DNA of 64,000 nt from Dactylorhiza incarnata (GCA_033032865.1 JAWHQI010000005.1:13788001-13852000), one strand, 5' to 3'; positions 44,747-56,590 are shown, numbered from the stretch's first letter. Translations and numbers: made by a program. The notes: generated by a model from the sequence alone, not told the origin.

Positions 44747-45456
44747 ATGAGCGGTGATGGTGATGCGGAAGGCCGGGCCAAATGCGCGTTCATATTTAGC
44801 GACCACTCGTTCTTCACCTGCTCGCTTACAGAGAGCGAGTACCATTCTATTGTGGCGAACTACGTCTCGCCGGCGTTCTCTGCTCGCCGGCCGACAAAGA
44901 CCGAAGACATCAACGACCTCCACATGGATGAGCTCGCCATCTACATGGCCCACTTTGATGTGGGCCTGCGGCTTCCTCTCTGGCCGGTGATCAGCCAGGT
45001 ACTCGCTCGCTCCCCTTTTCCCTTTCTCGCATTCACCTTGGATTTATTTCTAATTGATTTCCGCAAATCCTCCAGCTATTGAAATATTACGGCGTGATCT
45101 CGGGCCAGATGACCCCTAACTCGATTGCGGTCATGGTGGGTTTCGCGTGCTACTTGCGACAATAATGGATCGAGTTCAGCTTGCCAGTCTTCCGCAAGCT
45201 ATTCTCTTTTTACGGGAACAAGAATGGAACTGCCTTCTTTGCGAGCCAACGTGTCAAGGTCTGCGAGACAGTCAATTAAAGCCACTAGAGGACACAGAAG
45301 TTCGTGTTCGTGAAGGGGCCCTTTGGAAACGTCCCCTTCTCTCCCGTCCAGCGGGGCGAGCCCACCTACCATCAACCCCTGCTCGGCGGCCAAGAGGTCG
45401 AGCTCTTCAAGTACATGTCAACCCACTTTGAGGCTGCTTACCTCCGAAGAAATGTA
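44747..45456 (+). pseudogene. T1 antisense gene 2, 5' part
   Basis: ATG 44747 starts MSGDGDAEGRAKCAFIFSDH, matching T2 MGGDAEGRAKCASAFANH. Exon 1 (252 bp, 84 codons) ends at 44998. An intron with GT...AG ends follows (44999-45075, 77 bp); T2 has no intron here. Exon 2 goes on with LLKYYGVISGQMTPNSIAVM, then has stops (CGACAATAATGG near 45160, TAA near 45278). The copia element cuts it at 45456, after YLRRNV. The domain resembles the putative gypsy-type transposon domain (PF04195-like) by wording; I could not search it. Confidence 0.7.
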
Positions 45457-46666
45457 TGTGAAATTTTCCGTAGACCTTTATGGAGTGAGCAGGAAACGTG
45501 CAACATAGAGATTCAAGCAAAACAAACAGAAACAAATGGAGGCAAACAAGTAATCTTTATTGATAGCATAAACTTCATTACAGGATGAGGTATGCTTGGC
45601 GAGACATGATTTCACCAGCATAAAAAACCAAAGAGGAAAATACAAGAAAAACTTGAAGGAAGATAAATGAGACCGCTCCAGACCGCGCGGTCTCCTTGCC
45701 GATCTATACAAGCTGCCTAACCGCATAACACTGTCGGTTACAGAACAGCACCTCGGACCGCTGAGCAGACCGCACCCTCCTTTCGATCTCTACTGATTCT
45801 CCAGAACCCCAGCAACCCACACTGCAAGCCGCAGACCGCCCGAACACTTTCAGAGGAAGAGGTGATCGCTGCAGGCCGCACTATCCGCAGAAGCTGCACA
45901 AGAAAAGTTCAATCAGCAGACCGCCCGATCACAATAATACAGACCGCAGGAATTAGGATAAACTCAGCTTACACTTGGTGTGTCAATTTTGCTGCTATAG
46001 TGACTCCTATTTATAGGCGTGGGACCTGATCCAGGCACCGCCCTATGAGATAGGATCACCACCTTCAGATCACGCGACCAGACCGGTCAACCCGCGCGAT
46101 CAGCAACAGTTCTTTCTGCTTCATTTGATGAGCTCGCCGGCTTCACTCCAGACCGCGGGAGATCTCCACTCCCTCAGTCAGATCGTGACTCCACAGAGAG
46201 GTCGCCAGACCGCCAAGAAGCCGCTCACCATCAGTGTTTGCTCGAGACCGCAAACACTGCTTGTTCGCCACAAGACCGCGAACACCTGTTCGCATACCAG
46301 CCTCCTCCTGAGACCGCGAACAGAGACTGCGCGACTAAGATCCTTAGTCCGCGAACACCACCAGAAACCCCGGACAGTCATCAGACCGGATTTCGGAAAG
46401 ACTGGACCAACCTGTGCGGTCACACCAGACCGGCACAGCCTTGAAGAAAACAGCCTGCCACGCGGTCACAGACAGACCGCGCGGCCTCACCTTCAGCCGC
46501 CTTGGATAGATACCAGCGGTCATGCCAGGAGACTGTGGCTAGGCTAAGACAAGCCAGATCGCAAGACAGATCGACAGGTCGTGCGGTCACACCAGACCGC
46601 CCGACCTCTTCCCAGACCGCCCAGATCCAAAGGCTCCACAAAACTTCCACTTCAACATTTTCAACA
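45457..46666 (-). repeat. Copia 3' LTR
   Basis: For the minus-strand element this is the 3' LTR. A minus-strand TATA box lies in CCTATTTATAGG (46006-46017). About 18 copies of a GACCG core, mostly AGACCGC, are scattered over it. Confidence 0.92.
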
Positions 46667-47824
46667 CTCCCCCTTGAAGTGGGAAGTTGAAAACAGCCAC
46701 AGTAGGCTCCTTAGCCGAGTAAACAGCCCCTTCGCCAGCGCCTTTGTGAAGATGTCAGCGACATTATCCTGACTCCTAACATGCTCGACCGAAAGAGACC
46801 CCTCCAGCACCTTCTCGCGAATGAGATGATGCTCGATCTCGATATGTTTGGTCCTCGCGTGACAAACTGGATTAGTAACCAGTTTGAGAGCACTCTCATT
46901 GTCGCCGCAGAGCAGAGTCGGACCCTGAACCTCCTTATGAACGTCTCCAACCAACGTCCTAAGCCAGATGGCTTCCTGAGCTGCCAAGGCCGAAGCCTTA
47001 TATTCCGCTTCCGTGGTGGAGACCGACACGGAATCCTGCTTCTTGCTGCACCATGATATAGCCATGGGGCCCGCCATGAAGACATATCCAGACGTCGACT
47101 TCCGATCATCCAAATCTCCCCCGTAATCAGCGTCCATGTACCCATGCACCTCGAAGCCCGCATCCCTCCTGTAAAAGAGACCCATGTCCGAGGTCGCCTT
47201 GACATACTTCAGAATGTTCTTGGCCGCTAGCAGATGAGTCATCTGTGGCTCCGCCATATACCGACTCACTCTGCCAACTGCATATGCATTAACCGGCCTA
47301 GTGATCGTCAGATAGATCAAGCTCCCGACCAGAGCTCGGAACACCAGCGGATCTTCCAAAATCCTCCCCTCATCCTTGTGAAGTTTCATGGCCTTCCCCA
47401 GAGGTGTGGAAGTGCACTTCCCTTCCTTCATGCCGAACCGCTCCACGATCTGCTCCGCGTATTCAGCCTGGGACACCAACACTCCACTCTCCTTCCTCTG
47501 CACCTCGAGTCCAAGGAAATGGTGAAGCTCACCCAGATCCTTCATCTCAAATCTGATAGATAGCTCTGCCCGAAGCTGCGCTACCTCCTCCTTCGAATTC
47601 CCCATCACGATCATATCGTCGACGTATAGCAGCACGAAGACTTGAAGCTCCCCGCTCTTCTTGACGAATAAGCTTGAGTCTGAGTCTGAAGCACCAAATC
47701 TACAGAATAAGAGATATTCTGCGATCTTTCCATACCACGCCCTCGGCGCTTGCTTCAACCCATACAGGGCCTTCTTCAACTTGCAGACATGCTCCGAAAA
47801 ATCTTCAGATACGAAGCCTGGCCG
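46667..47824 (-). pseudogene. Copia RT 3' half and RNase H
   Basis: The open frame starts in the RT palm, just before KKALYGLKQAPRAWY, and keeps the catalytic LLYVDDM. RNase H follows, with DADYGGDLDDRKSTSGY, STTEAEYKA, GDNESALKL and ADIFTKAL. The N-terminal third of the RT, with the first catalytic Asp of the VKTAFL-type motif, is missing: the frame joins directly to the integrase tail at about 47825. The C-terminus ends at 46661, within the LTR. Polymerase activity cannot be expected. Confidence 0.9.
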
Positions 47825-48991
47825 CTAGACCATGAGACCAGGGAAGAAACACGAGACAAAGCTCACCATGTTTCCTCCTGTATAGCGATCAGGGGCAATG
47901 ATAGTTCGCTTCGATCTCCGTAACGCCTTCCCCTGACTCGCAGTATCCTCAGCTGCTTCTTCCCTAGCTCCTCTCCCAGACATACTAGGAGCATCGCTCG
48001 CCCTGCTTCCTGAACCAGAAACCTCCATCTCAGAACTAGATATTGATGGACCACCTGGTGACACAGGTAGCTCCACCTGAAGATTTTCCACAGCTTTCTC
48101 CGGCTCCTCCACCCTGCATTCTGGTAGCTTAACACAAGAACTCCCCTTGCAGGATGTCACCTCGTCGAACATGACGTAGTGAGATACAACAAATCTCCGC
48201 GTCTCGGGGTCCATGCACTTCCAGCCCTTCTTCCGATCATCATAGCCCACGAAGACTAGCTTCCTTGCTTTCGCATCTAGCTTCGTCCGAAGCACATCTG
48301 GAACGTGCACATAGCAGGTGGAACCAAACACCCGAAGGTGTGCCACGCTTGGCTTTTCCTTGAACATCAGTTCATGCGGGGTCTTCATATTGATGGTACT
48401 AAGAGGCATCCGATTGATCACGTAGGCAGCACAAGACATTCCCTCCGCCGAGAAGGACTTTGGAATACTCTTGGCATGCAGCCAACACTTGCAGGTCTCC
48501 GTCAGATGACGGATCTTCTGCTCTGCAACTCCATTTTGTTGTGGAGTATGCGCACAAGTAAGCTCCCTCCAGATGCCCACCTTCCTGCAAAAAGTAGAGA
48601 ACTCACCATAGGTGAACTCCCCTCCGTTGTCAGTCCTCAGCTTCTTAACCCGCAGTCTAAGACGACCCTCCACGAGCTCCTTAAACTCCACAAACTTGGC
48701 AAACACGTCCGCCTTCTCCTTCAAGAAATATACCCAATCATATCTGGTGTAATCATCGATCAACACCAGCATATATCTGTTACCTCCGAGGCTTGGGGTA
48801 GCAGTCGGTCCCATCAAGTCACCGTGGATGCACTCCAACGACACACTACTCCTTGTCTGCGACATGTCAAACGGTAGTCGATGAGACTTGCCGAACTGAC
48901 ATCCCGTGCACACATGACCGTCTCCATAAGAAGATAGACTAGGCAGGCCCTTGACCAGACCTTTCACCGCCATAGCTTTCAGCTTATCCAT
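47825..48991 (-). pseudogene. Copia integrase
   Basis: The 388-codon frame continues from the GAG-pre-integrase zinc end (HERLGH on the other side of a stop at 48992-48994; CTGCQFGK here). The catalytic triad is visible: HGDLMGP, RTDNGGEF and NGVAEQK. The tail with RRSKRTIIAPDRYTGGN is that which normally leads into the RT. It ends with a stop at 47825-47827, next to the deletion. Confidence 0.9.
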
Positions 48992-49713
48992 TCATACGTG
49001 CCCCAACCTCTCGTGCCATATGACAGCACTATCATTCGTCCGCATCTTATCAACGTAAGAACTTGTCGAAAGAACGAACAAGTCTTTAGCTCTCCTCCCC
49101 ACATGAACTACCTCAGCTTTCACCGCCTCCACATTCCGAAGAAACCTCACTTCTGTTGGGCCAAACAGAACGTGATACCCAGCGTCAACAACGTTGGTCA
49201 TGGAGAAGAGGTTTTTCCTCATTCCGGGCATATGATAGACACCTTCAAAGTTAGTGGCCCCCTATCACTGCCCAAGGAAACAACCCCCACCTTCTCTACA
49301 GCATGCACAGTATTATCAGCAGTAATAATAACATCATTACCTGAATAAGGTTGCGCTGAAGAAAGCTTTGACTCGTCCCCGGTGAGGTGATGACCACACC
49401 CCGAGTCCACGATCCAGTCCTTCTGATAGTTGATAGGAGCCTCAGCTCCAACAAAAGCCGAGAAGGCTCCTCCCCATCCTCCATCAACCTGCCTGGCTTC
49501 AGCTTCCCCCTTTCCTGCAGCAGCATGTCTCGGCTGAAGATTCACCCGACACTCCTTCATGATGTGACCGACCTTTCCGCACCTGAAGCACTTGGGACCT
49601 TCCCCCTTCTTCTTCCCTTCATCCTTAGGAGCATATCCCCTCTCCTGCTGTCCAGAAGTTGAAGGCCCATTGCCTCCTCCAGCGGTCTTCTTCTTATCCC
49701 ATCTCTTCTTCTT
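48992..49713 (-). pseudogene. Copia nucleocapsid, protease and pre-integrase
   Basis: In minus order: a CCHC knuckle (CFRCGKVGHIMKEC), the protease with DWIVDSGCGHHLTG, then the pre-integrase stretch up to HERLGHV. One frameshift lies near 49250, where GPLTLK passes to VYHMPGMRKNLF in another frame. The stop at 48992-48994 (TGA) stands before MDKLKAM. Confidence 0.85.
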
Positions 49714-50405
49714 TCACGTGAAGAGAACTTCGCCATCTCCCCCAGACAGTGACACCCCCGCCATCTGCCTTGCCAGACTCTCCTGCGAAGAAAGCAGATT
49801 TTCCAGCTCCAACAGAGATGACTGATTTGCCCAACCCTGCACCAACGTCACAAAGGCAACATGTTCCTTCCGCAAGCCACAGATAATGTGCCTCTTCAGC
49901 TTCGCCTCAGAGATTGGATCATCAGGATCCAGCGCTGAAATCTCGGCGCACAAGTTCTTCATCTTCAAGAAGAACGTAGTAATAGAAAGGTCACCCTGAG
50001 CCGATCTGGCCAGCTCATTCTCCAGGAATTGAAGTCTTGCCACATTCTTTTTGTTAAACAGCCCATCCAGGGCTCTGCAGATTTCCGCAGCTGATGCACA
50101 CCCCAAGATGTGATCAAACAGATCAGGTGATATTGCCCTCTTCAGGGGAACTATGCTTTGGCATTAAGCCGCCTCCAGTTCCTTACCTCATGATGAATAT
50201 CTCCAACCAGAAAGACTTACTCCATGCTCTCTCCTCCAACCACCTCCCAGAGGTCCTCACCCAGAAGATAGCTCTGCATACACGACTTCCACTTTTTGAA
50301 GTTAGTCGATGTAAGCATCTCAATCCCAAGACCTCTTACAAAACCACCTTCCATTGCTCTACCACTGGTTCCTTCTTTACAAAGGCGATGGCTACTCAAA
50401 GTCAT
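49714..50405 (-). pseudogene. Copia gag
   Basis: It starts at ATG 50403-50405 (minus), 22 bp after the primer site, with LTSTNFKKWKSCMQSYLLGE, the usual copia gag opening. The next 150 bp have stops and a shifted frame. From about 50106 a UBN2-type capsid region is open (RLQFLENELARSAQGDLSIT, LLSSQESLARQMAG). It ends at TGA 49714-49716, where the pattern expects Arg. Confidence 0.85.
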
Positions 50406-50426
50406 TCACTTATCTATCCACTCCAA

Positions 50427-50442
50427 CCTGGCTCTGATACCA
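50427..50442 (-). other. Copia primer binding site, tRNA-iMet type
   Basis: On the minus strand TGGTATCAGAGCCAGG follows the LTR end directly and fits initiator tRNA-Met. Confidence 0.9.
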
Positions 50443-51651
50443 TGTGAAATTTTCCATAGACCTTTATGGAGTAAGCAAGAAACGTGCAACTTAGAGATTC
50501 AAGCCAAACAACCAGAAACAAATGGAGGCAAACAAGTAATCTTTATTGATAGCATAAACTTCATTACAGGATGAGGTATGCTTGGCGAGACATGATTTCG
50601 CCAGCATAAAAAACCAAAGAGGAAAATACAAGAAAAACATGAAGGAAGATAAATGAGACCGCTCCAGACCGCGCGGTCTCCTTGCCGATCTCTACAAGCT
50701 GCCTAACCGCACAACACTGCCGGTTACAGAACACCACCTCAGATGCTGAGCAGACCGCACCCTCCTTTCGAACTCTACTGATTCTCCCGAACTCCACCAA
50801 CCCACACTGCAAGCCGCAGACCGCCCGAACACTTTCAGAGGAAGAGGAGATCGCTGCAGACCGCACTATCCGCAGAAGCTGCACAAGAAAAGTTCAATCA
50901 GCAGACCGCCCGGTCACAATAATACAGACCGCATGAATTAGGATAAACTCAGCTTACACTTGGTGTGTCAATTTTGCTGCTATAGTGACTCCTATTTATA
51001 GGCGTGGGACCTGATCCAGTCACCGCCCTATGAGATAAGATCACCACCTTCAGATCGCGCGACCAGACCGGTCAACCCGCGCGATCAGCAACAATTCTTT
51101 CTGCTTCATTTGATGAGCTCGCCGGCTTCACTCCAGACCGCGGGAGATCTCCACTCCCTCAGTCAGATCGTGACTCCACAGAGAGGTCGCCAGACCGCCA
51201 AGAAGCCGCTCACCATCATTGTTTGCTCGAGACCGCAAACACTGCCTGTTCGCCACAAGACCGCGAACACCTGTTCGCATACCAGCCTCCACCTGAGACC
51301 GCAAACAGAGACTGCGCGACTAAGATCCTTAGTCCGCGAACACCACCAGAAACCCCGTACAGTCATCAGACCGGATTCCGGAAAGACTGGACCAACTTGT
51401 GCGGTCACACCAGACCGACACAGCCTTGAAGAAAACAGCCCGCCATGTGTTCACAAATAGACCGCACGGCCTCACCTTCAGCCGCCTTGGATAGATACCA
51501 GCGGTCATGCCAGGAGACAGCGGCTAAGCTAAGACAAGCCAGACCGCAAGACAGATCGACAGGTTGTGCGGTCACACCAGACCGCCGGACCTCTTCCCAG
51601 ACCACCCAGATCCAAAGGCTCCACACAACTTCCACTTCAACATTTTCAACA
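50443..51651 (-). repeat. Copia 5' LTR
   Basis: For the minus-strand element this is the 5' LTR. It matches the 45457-46666 copy nearly base for base in length, with scattered substitutions, and carries the same GACCG-rich text and TATA box. Confidence 0.92.
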
Positions 51652-51656
51652 ATGTA

Positions 51657-52893
51657 GTCTTTCTACTCCATGTGCCGCCCGTAGCAGGTTCGGCTCGCTT
51701 TCGCTTCCTAACTTATCCCATCATTTCTTTTTCTAACTTTGGTCGCTCTTTCGCAGGGGAGCGAGATCTTTCGCTCCACCCCCTCATGTGAAGGCCGTGA
51801 CTATCTCCTCTAGCCTTCAGCTCACTTCGGCCACTGTCGATGCCTGCCGCGAGACCCCCAGCACCTTCGTGGCTTCCAAGAAATGACCCTCACAAGTGAG
51901 TCGTGGGTCGTCCCTTCTGCCTCCGCCACCGAAGATGAAACGGCCCTCAAACCTCGCCAAGGGAAAAGGGCCCGTCGAAAGCCTGACCGGGGCTGAACAC
52001 CCAGTGGACCCTCCCGCCGACAAAGGAGTCGGGTAGGTCACCGAGGTGGCCTCCGGAGTGTCCACTGCACTCGCACCGGCGAGCCACCAAAATTTTTGTC
52101 TCGTCAACAGACACCGAGACGAGGCCAGCGAGCCCCTGTTGGATTGGGACTTTGAGTCCAACAGGGTCTCAGTCTCCACCCTTCTCCCCTCCTGGGTGGA
52201 TCAGGAGACCATCGGAGGGCAAGCCTTTTCCTTGTCCTTGGGTCTCTATGGATTGGAGGATGCTGTGGACATTGACATCGTCACCTCCCAGGCGCTCGCG
52301 TATGAGAGCGTACAAGCTCAGCTTCGCGGACAGGAGCTCGCCCACATGGCTGGTCACCGCTGCCACCAGGAGGAGAAGAATTGTGGGGAGCTGAAGCGCG
52401 GACTGAAGGAGGTGACCGAAGAGCTCACCAACCTAAATGAAAAGCATGTGTTTTACGAGGGCCTCCTTGAGAGTCTTAAGGATGAGATGGTAATTTTGTC
52501 GAGAACTCACTTACTACCTTTCGCAACACTCTTTCTTAACCTGCTCGCCTTTTGCATGACCCTGAGACTGAGAGCCAGCTTCTTGCCCGCAAGATGGAGC
52601 TAGAGACGGAGGTCGTCTTGTTGAAGTGTCAGAACCAGGAGCTTGTACAGGCCTCCCTTCCTCCTGCTCCTCGCAGCCCTAGGACCTTGAGGAACCTGAA
52701 GTGTGCAGAGGTGGACATGCTCTGAGACAACGCAATCTTGGCAGCGAGGCACATTTTTCATTACCCTAAAGGGAGATGGGCTTCTTTCTGCTAAAATGGG
52801 GGAGCTAACAGTCGAGGTGGTCATCCCAGAGCTGTTCGAGCCGATTCCACCTAGTGAAGATAGCGAGGGAGAGAAGTCAGCTGATGAATCTTG
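51657..52893 (+). pseudogene. T1 antisense gene 2, 3' part
   Basis: It opens in an intron whose acceptor is about 51756 (TTTCGCAG). The part from 52130 to 52488 reads LLDWDFESNRVSVSTLLPSW and QALAYESVQAQL, matching T2 LVKWDRNANRVSLSTLHPSW and QVLAHESARAML. A Glu/Lys/Leu-rich coiled-coil region follows. A second intron starts near 52490 and ends near 52575. The last exon ends EKSADES at TGA 52891-52893, like T2 EKSADP. Stops in 51790-52040 and near 52723 show decay. Confidence 0.7.
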
Positions 52894-53689
52894 AATGATG
52901 TAAAATTTTCTAATTCGAATTTTCTTTTTGTAAGGCGAGAATCGCCATCCCTTTTGTGTAAACCATTTTTGGGAATGAAATGAGAGATATTTTTCCTGTC
53001 TAAGTTCCTATTATTTTCTTCTTTTGTTTTTCTTGTTGCCACTCGCTTACGTGCTCGCGCCCCGATGACACACATCACGCACGCACCCACGCTTTGCTCA
53101 GATGCTCACTGACTCGTGCGTACACCTACTCGCACACTTGCGCACTTACGCACTCGCGTACTCGTAAGCACCCCACGCGCATCTGCGCTTTGCTCGAGCA
53201 CTCGTACACTAGCGCACTGACATGCCTCCCAAGCGAATCTATGCTTTGCTCGAGCATTTTATTACTCGCGACTCTCCTGGGCGTGTATCCCTGGTGTTGT
53301 CCTGGGCGATGGTCCACGCCTTTCCACCCTACTCATAGGCCTCATTCGTGGGACTTGCACAAATTTTTTCCTTCGAATCAGTTCGGATAGGTCCTCACCT
53401 GGGTAATCTCGTCGAACAGATGCCCCTTCTGGATTGCTTATTCATATATACTGACCGAGAGTCTTGCCACAATTTTTATGCCTCCTTTCTGATGAGTTTT
53501 CGCCCAAGTGCTCTCGCCAAGCGAGTGTCCACCTTGGTTGGCCCACTCACAAATCCTAGCCGCTGGGGCCTCTTCTTGGATTTCTTTTTTGCCCGCGAGA
53601 TAGTTTACAACCCAGACGGCTAGGTGAGAGCGTGCTCGGAGGACCCGTTTGAGGCAATCTAACTCATCCACTTTCACTTGCCTCCCCCA
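52894..53689. other. T1 spacer before tandem array
   Basis: No gene is visible. It includes the probable 3' end of antisense gene 2 and a CGCAC/ACTCGC-rich low-complexity stretch (53040-53225). A 91-codon frame at 53348-53623 has no counterpart in T2. Confidence 0.6.
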
Positions 53690-54131
53690 TCCAGACTCAA
53701 CCCGACCCATCGGCTAGTGAGAGCCTGGCAGTGGAGTTGACCTGGTGAAGTTGAGTGCTTCCCGAAACCATGCAAGCCTCTCCGGAGATCAACCTGACCC
53801 CACAGGCTAATGAGAGCCCAGCAGCGGAATCAATCTAGGGAAATCCAGCACCATGTTGTTACCTTGCCAGCCTCTCCGGAGATCAACCTGACCACACTGG
53901 CTAATGAGAGTCGGGCAGCGTAATCGATCCAGGACACTCTAGCACCATGTTGTTACCTTGCCAGCCTCTCCGGAGATCAACCTAACCGCAATGGCTAATG
54001 AGAACCCGACAGCGAAATCGATCCGGGGCACTCCAGCACCATGTTGTTACCTTGCCAGCCTCTCCGGAGATCAACCTGACCCCACTGGCTAATGAGAGCC
54101 CGGCAGCAGAATCGATCTGCAGCACTCCAGC
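53690..54131 (-). repeat. T1 tandem array (94-bp units)
   Basis: Units begin CCTCTCCGGAGATCAACCTG at 53777, 53871, 53965 and 54059, with a partial unit before. In element sense (reverse complement) each has the core CCGGGCTCTCATTAGCC, which matches array C of R1. The array is cut at 54131 by an Athila-type LTR. Confidence 0.88.
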
Positions 54132-54607
54132 TGATGAAACTGAACTATATCCGCAAACGATAACAGCAAGTGTACCGTATCGAGAGTAGTATAGGTTTAT
54201 AAAACCAAGGTCGTATTAGACACGGGGCGGTCGAGTACTTTTACTTCCGAAAAATGGAACTATTATTTCATCAAATATAATTTTGGGAGATAATTTATAA
54301 TTAAAATCAAAATAAAGAAATAAAGAAATCTAACTTGAAGAAAAGCGCACTTCAAAAGAAAAATTATTAAACGAGATATATTCTAATCTGATCCTTGACC
54401 ATATAGATTCCCGGATTATGAACGCACCTCTCTTGTGGATACAGCCACCTGAGATTATGTTGATCGACCAAACTCTCGTTCTATAATCGAAACCCATAAA
54501 ACTCATTTTAATGAGGTGAACCCCGCTATTGGATTTGACTACTATCCACAAGATTTACGTCATCCTCACTCGAGGGTTGCGATCAACTCCTTTTATTCCT
54601 GATCGAT
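54132..54607 (-). mobile_element. Athila-type LTR fragment, minus strand
   Basis: Read on minus, it holds the GAGGATGACGT, AGTCAAATCCAATAGCGGGG and GTCTAATACGACCTTGG blocks of the Athila LTR, and ends TTTCATCA at 54132 against T1 sequence, without a primer site. So it is the 3' half of a 3' LTR or solo LTR. Its 5' half is not seen because NA2 inserted at 54608. Confidence 0.8.
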
Positions 54608-55679
54608 TGATGAGTACTTTTTGTACTCATCTTTTAGTATAATTTTAATATAGTTTTAATATGAATTTATATAAATTATATGTATTATCTTATCTAATTC
54701 ATTCCTTTTTATTTTTGCCACTAATTTAAGCTTAGTTTATGTTTTTTCAGGTTTTCTGGACACTTTGAGCAAAAATGTTAAGTACACGCCCAATGTCACG
54801 GGCGTGACCAATGGACGTGACAGTCTAGATGTGTTTCAGACCCGATTCCGCCATCCTGGGAGCATTCCATGAAGTTTCGCCAAGAACACGCCCCAGGTAG
54901 CGGGCGTGACCAAGGGCGTGACATCCAAGTCACGGCCGGGACCCCGCTACCAGCTGCCAGCACGCCTGCCATGTCATTTAAAGTTACACGCCCTAGGTCA
55001 CGGGCGTGACCAGGGGGCGTGACATCCAGGTCACGGGCGTGACTCACCCCGCGCTCCTTCCCGCCGAAGATTCCCGCCAGAAGCCAGATTTTATGATTAC
55101 ACGCCCCAGGTCATGGGCGTGACCTAGGGCGTGACATGGCTGAAATGCCCGCATTTACTCCAGAAGACGCCCTCTCCGCTGCTGCTTCGATCACGCCCCT
55201 TACACGCCCTTGGTCACGGGCATGACCAAGGGCGTGTAACCTCAACTTTTCAGCTATTTAAAGACAGCTTCACCAGGAACTTGGGGAGGAATTTTTTGAA
55301 CGAATTCTTAGGATTAGAACTTTCATTTCATGTCTTTATTTTCATGTTTTAGTAGTTCTTATGCTCCTCCTTTATTTCTTGCAATTGTACTTTCAATTCA
55401 ACAGTTTGTAATTTCCTTTTCATAGTTTGTAATTTCTTTTATCAATAAAATAGTTTTTTTTATTCTCTTATTTCTCATTCTTCTCCTTCTTCGTTATTGT
55501 ATTTTCTTTTTTTTTTGCAACCCAACTCCAAAGTTTTAATTGATAGAATAATAGAGATTTTCTTGAAGTAAGAGTACTCAACCGCCTCGAGTCTAATACG
55601 ACCTTGGTTTTTATAACCTATACTACATTCGACACGGTACACTTGCCGTTGTCGTTTGCAAGCATAGTTTTGTGCATCA
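54608..55679 (+). repeat. NA2 5' LTR
   Basis: It shares with Athila2 the palindrome array (54780-55240), a TATA-like CTATTTAAAG near 55253 and the GTACTCAACCGCC...ACGACCTTGG end block. The GAGGATGAC and AATCCAATAGCGGGG blocks are deleted. Confidence 0.87.
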
Positions 55680-56008
55680 AGTTTTTGGCGCCGCTGCCGG
55701 TGACACGGTTGATATTTCGAAAAAAGAAATATTTATTAATTTTATCGTTCTCTTTCTTCTCCCCCTTCTCTTTAATTTTTTTTTTATAAAAAAAAATATC
55801 TTAAAAAGCGCAATCTAAATTCTTGGAAAGGACGCTTTGGGCTTGAATTCCCATCATAGCCTCTAGTACCTTGCAAACCCTTCACCGGGTAGATCTTGGG
55901 AAGTTCGGGATTAATTTAACCCGCTTTTTGAAAAAAATTTATATAATAAAAATATTTTTAAAATTCCATTCATTTGAGTAAAGGTTGTTTCCTTTTTATT
56001 TTTTTATT

Positions 56009-56590
56009 ATGCAATCACTTGAATTGGCCGTAAAAGTTGCCGAGCTTCAAAGCCAAGTATATCTTTTGGAAGCGGCACAAAAATGCCAAAATTTTTGTTA
56101 TTATTGTAATGCGCCTCATCAAAGTGAGGACTGTTATTTACATTCATATGCTCAAAATAATTATTATGAAAATATTTTTTCTCAATATTATGCAAATAAT
56201 TTTGATAATAATTACGATCATAATTTTTCCTCTTTTAATGAAAATAATTTTTCAAAATTTGATGAAAATAATTTTTCTAATTAAAATATAAACAAATTTT
56301 TGGCATTTAATAATTGTTCTTCTAGCTCCGAAGTTGATTTTTCTTGGTGGCAAGCTCACCCGGAAAATTCTCGGAGCGACCAAGATAAATCTTTAGAGGA
56401 AAATTCTTGTACATCGCAGTCTTCGTTCTCTAATTTGGGGGAAATTTCGCAGATCCAAATAGATACTTCCCCCCAAAATTTAGAGGAAAATATTATTTCG
56501 TCTAGTGTTTTATCTAATTTTCACGAGAATAATTTTTCGACTTCTAATAATTATTCTTCTACCTCTGAAGTAGATTATTCTTGGTGGTAA
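56009..56590 (+). pseudogene. NA2 ORF: coiled-coil, CCHC knuckle, Asn-rich tail
   Basis: ATG 56009 opens MQSLELAVKVAELQSQVYLL, a likely short coiled coil. A knuckle of the form CX2CX3HX4C follows at residues 30-42 (CYYCNAPHQSEDC). The next 45 residues are rich in Asn, Tyr, Phe and Asp. One stop (56282-56284) splits the frame; the same frame continues to 56590 with Ser/Asn-rich text and two SEVDxSWW motifs. T2 cuts it right after the second. The order resembles the piece of an Athila gag after the capsid, so it may be a gag-tail derivative. I know no separate function. Confidence 0.7.

Larger units (their letters stand above)
45457..51651 (-). mobile_element. Copia element, minus strand, with RT deletion
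   Basis: LTRs at 45457-46666 and 50443-51651 (1,210 and 1,209 bp) start TGTGAAATTTTCC on plus and end CATTTTCAACA, flanked by ATGTA at 45452-45456 and 51652-51656. On the minus strand come primer site, gag, protease, integrase, a truncated RT, RNase H and PPT (46667-46683, CTTCAAGGGGGAG). The first 80 bases of the two LTRs differ at about six places. Stops and an internal deletion make it inactive. Confidence 0.92.
31397..54131 (-). mobile_element. T1: Tat-type element, minus strand, heavily interrupted
   Basis: Reading left to right: 3' LTR (31397-32160), plus-strand antisense gene 1 (32357-44291, split by Athila2), antisense gene 2 (44747-52893, split by a copia element), spacer, and a tandem array (53690-54131) cut by a minus-strand Athila-type LTR fragment. 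The order matches T2. Its gag-pol and other LTR are not seen in the window. AAATA at 31392-31396 would be its target duplication. Confidence 0.8.

Noticed and set aside
44080..45313. Several alternative frames across T1 antisense genes
   Set aside because: They are other-frame shadows or pieces of the decayed genes already listed.
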